From NCBI GenBank assembly GCA_030598525.1, contig JAUVPT010000039.1:1-10723 (forward strand): a DNA stretch of 10,723 bases. Reading direction: 5' to 3'. Positions 6,441 through 10,723 of the stretch are shown piece after piece. Made by a program: the position numbers and the translations under genes. Each line of letters starts with the position of its first letter. The stretch's first letter is position 1. This stretch comes from Gemmatimonadota bacterium (GTDB taxonomy: Bacteria; Gemmatimonadota; Gemmatimonadetes; Palauibacterales; Palauibacteraceae). The notes beneath the pieces were generated by a model. It saw only the letters and a program-made list of their open reading frames with translations. It was not told where the DNA came from and did no database searches.

Positions 6441-7547
6441 TCAGCGTGAAGCGGACATCCGCAAGATATCCTCCAATTCCTCCGCAGTCGCCTCCCACGT
6501 GAAACGCTCCGAGTGCTCAAGGGCACGAGCTCCCATCTGCTCTCGGAGTTCGGCATCCTCAAGTAGCCGGCGAAGGGCATCCGCCCAAGCGTCCACGTCG
6601 CTATGCGCCACGAGAAAACCAGTCTGGCCGTCGATCACTGACTCCCGGAGGCCGGGTGCATCGCTCGCAACCGACGGCGTCCCGCAGGCCGCTGCCTCGA
6701 CGTTGGTGATCCCCCAGCCCTCCTTCGGCGATGGGTAGACATTGATCCATGCGGAGCGGAGAATCCGGACCTTCTCCTCTTCTGAGACGAACCCTCGAAA
6801 ACTGACACAGTCGCCGAGCCCGAGATCCTCCGCCACGCGCTCGAGTCGCGCGGAGTCGTCACCCTGCCCCACAACCAGGAACTTCATGTCGAGGCCCTCC
6901 GTCACGAGCTGCTTCACTGCCCTCATCACGATGTCGATTCCCTTGTAGCGGCGGAGTCTTCCAACGTAGGCGACCGTCGGCTCCAGCGCCCGTGGCGAAG
7001 AGGGCGTGAACACCGCGTGGTCGATCCCGGGATAGCTGACATGAATCCGATCGCGTGGAAATCCTCGTCCCTCGAGATCGGATGCCGTGCTGTCGGAAAT
7101 GACTACGAAATCACGGTTGCTGTAGACAGAAGGCATCAAGCGCTCCGCCGCCCACACCGTCGCCGCCACCGGAAAGCTCTCCTGCTGGAACGCAGTGGAG
7201 CCGAACAGGTGCGGCACGAGGCCGACCACCGGCAGGTTGGTCCACAGCGGAGTGAACAGCGGAAGCTTGTTGATATCTTCCACCAGGACATCGAATGGCT
7301 CCTGTCCGGCGGTCATGGAACGAAAACCCGCCCCCCCGTGCAGCGGGAACGTGTAGCGACTGCCGCGTCGGACGACGCGCATCCCATCCACCATAGCCTC
7401 CTCGGGCGCACCATCCCAACCGGAAACGAGCAGACTGACCTGGTGCCCCCGGGAGGCCATTCTCCCGAAGATCTCGTGCAGGTGCACCTCGGCTCCGCCC
7501 GCCTCGGGGTTGAGCCGGTCCTGCCAGTTGACGACCAGAATTCGCAA
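6441..7547 (-). CDS. GT4-family glycosyltransferase
   Basis: Probable retaining glycosyltransferase that moves a sugar from a nucleotide-sugar donor onto an unknown acceptor, perhaps a cell-surface glycan or lipid. The 368 residues form the two Rossmann-like domains of the GT-B fold. The N-terminal domain has NPEAGGAEVHLHEIF (13-27), and the C-terminal glycosyltransferase group 1 domain has YVGRLRRYKGIDI (194-206), VVGQGD (225-230) and the EX7E motif EGWGITNVE (Glu276 and Glu284). There is no signal peptide or membrane segment, so it is cytoplasmic or peripheral. The TTG start, 15 bases after the nusB stop, is accepted because RILVVNWQD is the typical first strand of the fold; its Shine-Dalgarno site is weak. 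No other glycan gene is nearby, so donor and acceptor cannot be inferred. Confidence 0.92.
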   Translation of the reverse strand: MRILVVNWQDRLNPEAGGAEVHLHEIFGRMASRGHQVSLLVSGWDGAPEEAMVDGMRVVRRGSRYTFPLHGGAGFRSMTAGQEPFDVLVEDINKLPLFTPLWTNLPVVGLVPHLFGSTAFQQESFPVAATVWAAERLMPSVYSNRDFVVISDSTASDLEGRGFPRDRIHVSYPGIDHAVFTPSSPRALEPTVAYVGRLRRYKGIDIVMRAVKQLVTEGLDMKFLVVGQGDDSARLERVAEDLGLGDCVSFRGFVSEEEKVRILRSAWINVYPSPKEGWGITNVEAAACGTPSVASDAPGLRESVIDGQTGFLVAHSDVDAWADALRRLLEDAELREQMGARALEHSERFTWEATAEELEDILRMSASR

Positions 7548-7562
7548 GGTGATCCGGTCGCT

Positions 7563-7985
7563 TCAGGGATTAACGATCTGTCGCCCCACGGCGTCTAGAA
7601 CGCCGTTGACGAAGCCTGGACTGTCGTCACTTCCGTACCTCTCAGCGAGGCGGATGGCTTCATGAATCGCCACGCGGTGCGGGACATCATCCATGGCCAT
7701 CATCTCGACCGTAGCGATGCGCAAGATATTCCTATCTATGGCTGAGAGGCGGTCCAGTCGCCAGTTGGGCATACTCGCTTCGATGCGTGAATCGCACTCT
7801 GCCATTTGCTCGTCCAAAGCCAGGAGAAGCCGATCGATATACGGGCGGTAACGCGGGCTGACACTCCGACCTCGCAACGCCTCACGAGCCCATTCCCGCA
7901 CGGACCCATCCCCGGCCATGTCCCACCCATACATGAGCTGGAGTAGCCAACTCCGTGCCCTGGATCTCGGATTCGCCGGTTTCAT
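7563..7985 (-). CDS. nusB: Transcription antitermination factor NusB
   Basis: RNA-binding partner of NusE (S10) that acts on boxA in antitermination complexes, chiefly for rRNA operons. The protein of 140 residues is all-helical in pattern, with SRARSWLLQLMYGWDM near the N-terminus (the family pattern is ALQALYxxD). It also has the well-conserved C-terminal half: LDRLSAIDRNILRIA (77-91), VPHRVAIHEAIRLAERYG (101-118) and FVNGVLDAVG (125-134). The open frame runs back to 8339, but that part is a shadow of ribH. The ATG at 7985 shares ATGA with the ribH stop and gives the normal family length. nusB directly after ribH is a very widespread bacterial arrangement. Confidence 0.96.
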   Translation of the reverse strand: MKPANPRSRARSWLLQLMYGWDMAGDGSVREWAREALRGRSVSPRYRPYIDRLLLALDEQMAECDSRIEASMPNWRLDRLSAIDRNILRIATVEMMAMDDVPHRVAIHEAIRLAERYGSDDSPGFVNGVLDAVGRQIVNP

Positions 7986-8446
7986 CGCAGCCGGGCTGCG
8001 AGATCGCACATCTCCAGGACTGCCCGCGCCGCCTCTTCCCCCTTGTTTCCCTTGTCGCCGCCGGCCCTCGCGAAAGCCTGAGCCCCGTCCTCGGTCGTCA
8101 ACAGCCCGAAACCGATCGGCACGTTCGACTCGCGGGCCTGAGCCTGGAGGCCTACGGTCGCTCCCATCGATACGTATTCGAAGTGCGGGGTCTCGCCTCG
8201 GATAATACATCCGAGGGCAACGATGCCGTCGTAGTCTGAATGTCCCAGCGCCAGGCGGACGCCCAGGGGCAGTTCCCACGCGCCCGGCACGTGCACGACG
8301 TCGATGTTGGCGCGATCGACTCCGGCCGTCGAGAGACACTCCAGCGCCCCGCTCAGCAGCTTCCCTGTGACCGGCTCATTGAAACGGCTCACCACCAGGC
8401 ACACCCGGAGGTCTCGTCTTTCAGAAGCGACCTTGGCGGCAACCAT
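7982..8446 (-). CDS. ribH: 6,7-dimethyl-8-ribityllumazine synthase
   Basis: Condenses 3,4-dihydroxy-2-butanone 4-phosphate (from RibBA) with 5-amino-6-ribitylamino-uracil to give lumazine, the penultimate step to riboflavin; often assembles into 60-mer capsids or pentamers. The 154 residues show SRFNEPVT (20-27), VPGAWELPLG (53-62), ALGCIIRGETPHFEYV (77-92) with the catalytic His88, PIGFGLLTTED (110-120) and GDKGNKGEEAA (130-140). All expected active-site regions are present. The ATG overlaps the ribBA stop by one base (TGATG), so translation is probably coupled. Confidence 0.97.
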   Translation of the reverse strand: MVAAKVASERRDLRVCLVVSRFNEPVTGKLLSGALECLSTAGVDRANIDVVHVPGAWELPLGVRLALGHSDYDGIVALGCIIRGETPHFEYVSMGATVGLQAQARESNVPIGFGLLTTEDGAQAFARAGGDKGNKGEEAARAVLEMCDLAARLR

Positions 8447-9693
8447 CAGGATCCGAGAAGGTGGCCGAGCTTGTCCCGCTTGGCCTCGAGGTAGTCTTGA
8501 TTGAAATCCGTCGGCTCGACCTCGAGGGCGACCCGATCGGTGATCTCCAATCCGAAACCCTCCAACCCGGTAAGCTTCTTCGGATTGTTCGTCATGGCCC
8601 GGATCCTCCTGAGCCCGAGATCGAGGAGGATCTGCGCCCCGATTCCATAGTTTCGCAAATCGGGAGGAAAACCGAGCATTTCGTTCGCCTCCACCGTGTC
8701 ATGTCCCCGGTCCTGCAACTCGTAGGCCCGAAGCTTGTTGAGCAGCCCGATTCCTCGCCCTTCCTGGTCCAGGTAGACAATCACGCCGCTTCCTTCCTCG
8801 GCCACTCGCTGCATCGCCGCCTGCAGCTGCGGGCCGCAGTCACAGCGCCCGGATCCGAACACGTCTCCCGTCAGGCATTTGGAGTGGACTCTCACCAGCA
8901 CGTCATCTCTACCCGCGACCTCGCCACAGACGAGCGCTATGTGCTCCCGCTGATCCACGAGGTTCGAGTAGCCGATCACCCGGAACTCCCCATACGAAGT
9001 CGGGAGCGTCGCCTCTGCCACCCGGCTGACCAGGCGCTCGTTCTTGAGGCGATACGAGATGATCTGAGCCACGGTAATGAACGGCATCTCGTGCTCGGCC
9101 GAGAACTTCTCGAGCTCCGGACGTCGGGCCATCGTGCCGTCTTCCTTGAGGATCTCGCATATCACTCCGGCGGAGGCGAGCCCGGCCAATCGGGCCAGGT
9201 CCATCGATGCCTCTGTCTGGCCCACCCTCTGAAGGACTCCTCCGACCTTGGCCCTCAGGGGAAACACGTGGCCCGGCCGAATGAGATCGGAGGGCCTGGC
9301 GTCCTCCGAGACGGCCACCTTGATCGTCCGGGCCCTGTCACCTGCCGATATGCCAGTAGTCACCCCCAGCTCCGGAGTGGCGTCAATCGACACGGTAAAA
9401 GCGGTCCCGTTGGGATCCTGACCTCTCCCGTCTGACATGAGCGGGAGGTCGAGACGATCCGCGATCTCGGGAGAGAGCGTCAGGCAGACGAGCCCCCGTC
9501 CGTGGGTGGCCATGAAGTTGATGATCTCCGGCGTGACGAGCTCTGCAGCGCAGACGAGATCGCCTTCGTTTTCACGATCCTCGTCGTCGGCCACAATCAC
9601 CACGCCACCAACCCGGATCACGTCTATTGCTTCACGTACTTTCTGATCTTCAGAGGACAACACCTGACGACCCCCATCTGGGTTGAGATTCAA
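8446..9693 (-). CDS. ribBA: Bifunctional 3,4-dihydroxy-2-butanone-4-phosphate synthase / GTP cyclohydrolase II
   Basis: Makes both precursors of riboflavin: the N-terminal RibB domain (about 15-217) converts ribulose 5-phosphate to dihydroxybutanone phosphate, and the C-terminal RibA domain (about 222-413) opens GTP. RibB shows DDEDRENEGDL (36-46), GLVCLTL with Cys70, TTGISAGDRARTI (112-124) and RPGHVFPLRA (139-148, His142). Where the family usually has GHTEA with a metal-binding His, this protein has GQTEA (Gln159, codon CAG). RibA shows the zinc cysteines in CLTGDVFGSGRCDCG (273-287), DQEGRGIGLLNKLRAY (309-324) and TNNPKKL (368-374). The total of 415 residues is normal for the fusion. The TTG start shares TTGA with the ribE stop; a GTG at 9663 (GGGGG 6-10 bases upstream) would remove 10 residues and is a real alternative. 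Confidence 0.96.
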   Translation of the reverse strand: MNLNPDGGRQVLSSEDQKVREAIDVIRVGGVVIVADDEDRENEGDLVCAAELVTPEIINFMATHGRGLVCLTLSPEIADRLDLPLMSDGRGQDPNGTAFTVSIDATPELGVTTGISAGDRARTIKVAVSEDARPSDLIRPGHVFPLRAKVGGVLQRVGQTEASMDLARLAGLASAGVICEILKEDGTMARRPELEKFSAEHEMPFITVAQIISYRLKNERLVSRVAEATLPTSYGEFRVIGYSNLVDQREHIALVCGEVAGRDDVLVRVHSKCLTGDVFGSGRCDCGPQLQAAMQRVAEEGSGVIVYLDQEGRGIGLLNKLRAYELQDRGHDTVEANEMLGFPPDLRNYGIGAQILLDLGLRRIRAMTNNPKKLTGLEGFGLEITDRVALEVEPTDFNQDYLEAKRDKLGHLLGS

Positions 9694-10298
9694 GTCGCAC
9701 CGGCTTCCCGGTACGGCCGCAGTAACTGATCCACATATTTCCCCACGAGGTCAGCTTCGAGGTTCACTCTGGTCCCCGCCTCAAGCCGACCAACGTTGGT
9801 ATGCTCCCATGTATACGGAATGATCGCCACTTCCGCGACGTCCTGAAAGAGCCGGTTTACCGTGAGGCTGATGCCATCCATCGCTATCGAGCCGTAAAGA
9901 ACGGTGAGCCGAGCCACTTCCTCCGGCATCTGGAATCGGAGAAACACCGTCTCGCCCGCCTTCTCCACCTCGACCATCACTCCGACACCATCCACGTGCC
10001 CCTGGACGAGGTGCCCCCCCATTGGCTCGCCCGCTCGAATCGCCCTCTCCAGGTTCGCCGCCCGTCCCGGAGCGAATTCGCCCAGCGTGGTCCGGGACAG
10101 GGTGGTCCGCACGGACTCGAATGAGAACTCCTCCCCTTCAATCCCGAACACAGTGTGACATACTCCGTCGATCGAAAGGCTGTCGCCTTCTGAAAGCGAG
10201 CCCACGAGATCCGGTGCCGACAGGCGGAACCTGATCCCTTCTTCGAACTCCTCTCGTCGAACCACACATCCAGCCGTCTCAACCAGTCCCGTGAACAT
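9690..10298 (-). CDS. ribE: Riboflavin synthase, alpha subunit
   Basis: Converts two molecules of dimethyl-ribityllumazine into riboflavin and the pyrimidine that RibH reuses. The 202 residues form two similar lumazine-binding barrels. The first has MFTGLVETAG (1-10), DGVCHTVFG (44-52) with Cys47 and SLSRTTLG-type residues near 68-72. The linker NLERAIRAGEPMGGHLVQGHVDG (82-104) is diagnostic. The second barrel has YGSIAMDGISLTVN (135-148), PYTWEHTNVG (160-169) and NLEADLVGKYVDQLL (179-193). It starts with ATG overlapping the ribD stop by one base (TGATG), with AGGAAGG 7 bases upstream. It was also called ribC or ribB in some species; ribE is used for the alpha-type synthase here. Confidence 0.97.
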   Translation of the reverse strand: MFTGLVETAGCVVRREEFEEGIRFRLSAPDLVGSLSEGDSLSIDGVCHTVFGIEGEEFSFESVRTTLSRTTLGEFAPGRAANLERAIRAGEPMGGHLVQGHVDGVGVMVEVEKAGETVFLRFQMPEEVARLTVLYGSIAMDGISLTVNRLFQDVAEVAIIPYTWEHTNVGRLEAGTRVNLEADLVGKYVDQLLRPYREAGAT

Positions 10299-10723
10299 CA
10301 GGCCACCTTCCTGAGCGCGTCACTCGCGCACCGGTCCTCCAGTTCCAGGAGCGTGTCGTCGCCGAGGCTCTTACGGCTTACTACGCTCCAGTCGCCAGCC
10401 CCCACGGTCATGACCGCCCCCATCGACGGTACTCCGTCCAGCCCGAAAACGACGGGTGCGTAGATCAGGTGCTGCTTGCGGACGAATCCTCCAGCCAGCA
10501 GGGCCGCCGCCAATCGCCCGCCACCTTCGACCAGGATGGAACGCAACCCTCGGGCGCCGAGGGCGAGCAGGACGGCATCCAGAGCGAGGCCCTCGCCATC
10601 CGCGGCCACTGAAACGACATCTGCTCCCCGCCTCTCCAGCTCCCGGCGCTGACCGGGGGGTGCGCCCTCCCGGCACACGACCACCAGCGGAGCCTCGTCG
10701 ACACTTCCTACCAAGCGGCAGAC
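10298..10723 (-). CDS. ribD: Riboflavin biosynthesis protein RibD, C-terminal reductase domain (cut by window end)
   Basis: The reductase domain of RibD reduces the ribosylamino-pyrimidine phosphate to its ribitylamino form with NADPH. The open frame runs off the window end (141 codons plus stop seen). The visible part matches the end of the dihydrofolate-reductase-like domain: APLVVVCREG (11-20 of the fragment), the conserved SILVEGGGRLAAALL (62-76) and LIYAPVVFGLDGVPSMG (86-102), followed by a tail of about 40 residues. A TTG at 10714 is not a true start, because a complete reductase domain is about 215 residues and the frame stays open beyond it. The deaminase domain that normally precedes it lies outside, so a stand-alone reductase cannot be excluded. 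Position directly before ribE fits RibD. Confidence 0.9.
   Translation of the reverse strand, partial: VCRLVGSVDEAPLVVVCREGAPPGQRRELERRGADVVSVAADGEGLALDAVLLALGARGLRSILVEGGGRLAAALLAGGFVRKQHLIYAPVVFGLDGVPSMGAVMTVGAGDWSVVSRKSLGDDTLLELEDRCASDALRKVA
10306..10312 (-). promoter_or_regulatory. Ribosome binding site of ribE (AGGAAGG)
   Basis: AGGAAGG on the minus strand, 7 bases before the ATG at 10298 and inside the last codons of ribD. It confirms the ribE start at the TGATG junction. Confidence 0.65.

Noticed and set aside
7545..7555. Minus-strand GGATCACCTTG at the glycosyltransferase start resembles the 3-prime tail of 16S rRNA.
   Set aside because: Nine matching bases within a start region of coding DNA; no other rRNA sequence is nearby, so this is chance.
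8461..9435. Plus-strand open frame of 324 codons opposite ribBA.
   Set aside because: Antisense shadow of a gene with complete active-site motifs; no family resemblance seen in the plus-strand product.

Overview
This window is one unbroken, minus-strand gene string of 15 genes, the first and last cut by the window edges. Base composition is GC-rich and coding is very dense: the largest gap between genes is 57 bases, and most neighbours share bases at a stop/start overlap such as TGATG, ATGA, GTGA or TTGA. No stretch of 300 bases lacks a gene. I saw no RNA gene, CRISPR array, insertion sequence or integrase, and no convincing terminator inside the string. Starts mix ATG with several GTG and TTG codons. 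Shine-Dalgarno sites are clear for ribE, hpf, the EIIC gene and metK.

Reading in the direction of transcription (high to low coordinates), the first block is riboflavin synthesis: the C-terminal reductase domain of RibD (cut by the window end), riboflavin synthase RibE, bifunctional RibBA and lumazine synthase RibH. Together with the missing RibD deaminase domain these cover nearly the whole route from GTP and ribulose 5-phosphate to riboflavin. nusB follows, overlapping ribH by 4 bases. A GT4-type glycosyltransferase of unknown target comes next.

The second block is a complete phosphotransferase system (PTS) with its own control enzyme: the ribosome hibernation factor gene hpf, HPr kinase/phosphorylase hprK, separate EIIA, EIIB, EIIC and EIID proteins of the mannose/sorbose family, HPr (ptsH) and Enzyme I (ptsI). 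Phosphate would run PEP > EI (His194) > HPr (His30) > EIIA (His11) > EIIB (His14) > a sugar moved by EIIC/EIID. HprK would phosphorylate HPr at Ser61. No sugar-catabolic gene or regulator in the window names the substrate. The string ends with the N-terminal half of metK (SAM synthetase), cut by the window start.

The organism is probably an uncultured Gram-negative-type bacterium. The RibBA fusion, the short HPF next to hprK, the mannose-type PTS and the style of the glycosyltransferase recall Gemmatimonadota, Deltaproteobacteria-like or FCB-group genomes. This is an impression from protein style, not a phylogenetic result. Most of the window is housekeeping. The points worth a second look are a Gln in place of the expected metal-ligand His in RibBA, an unusual active-site loop in Enzyme I, the complete hprK-linked PTS, and the mixed content of the operon.
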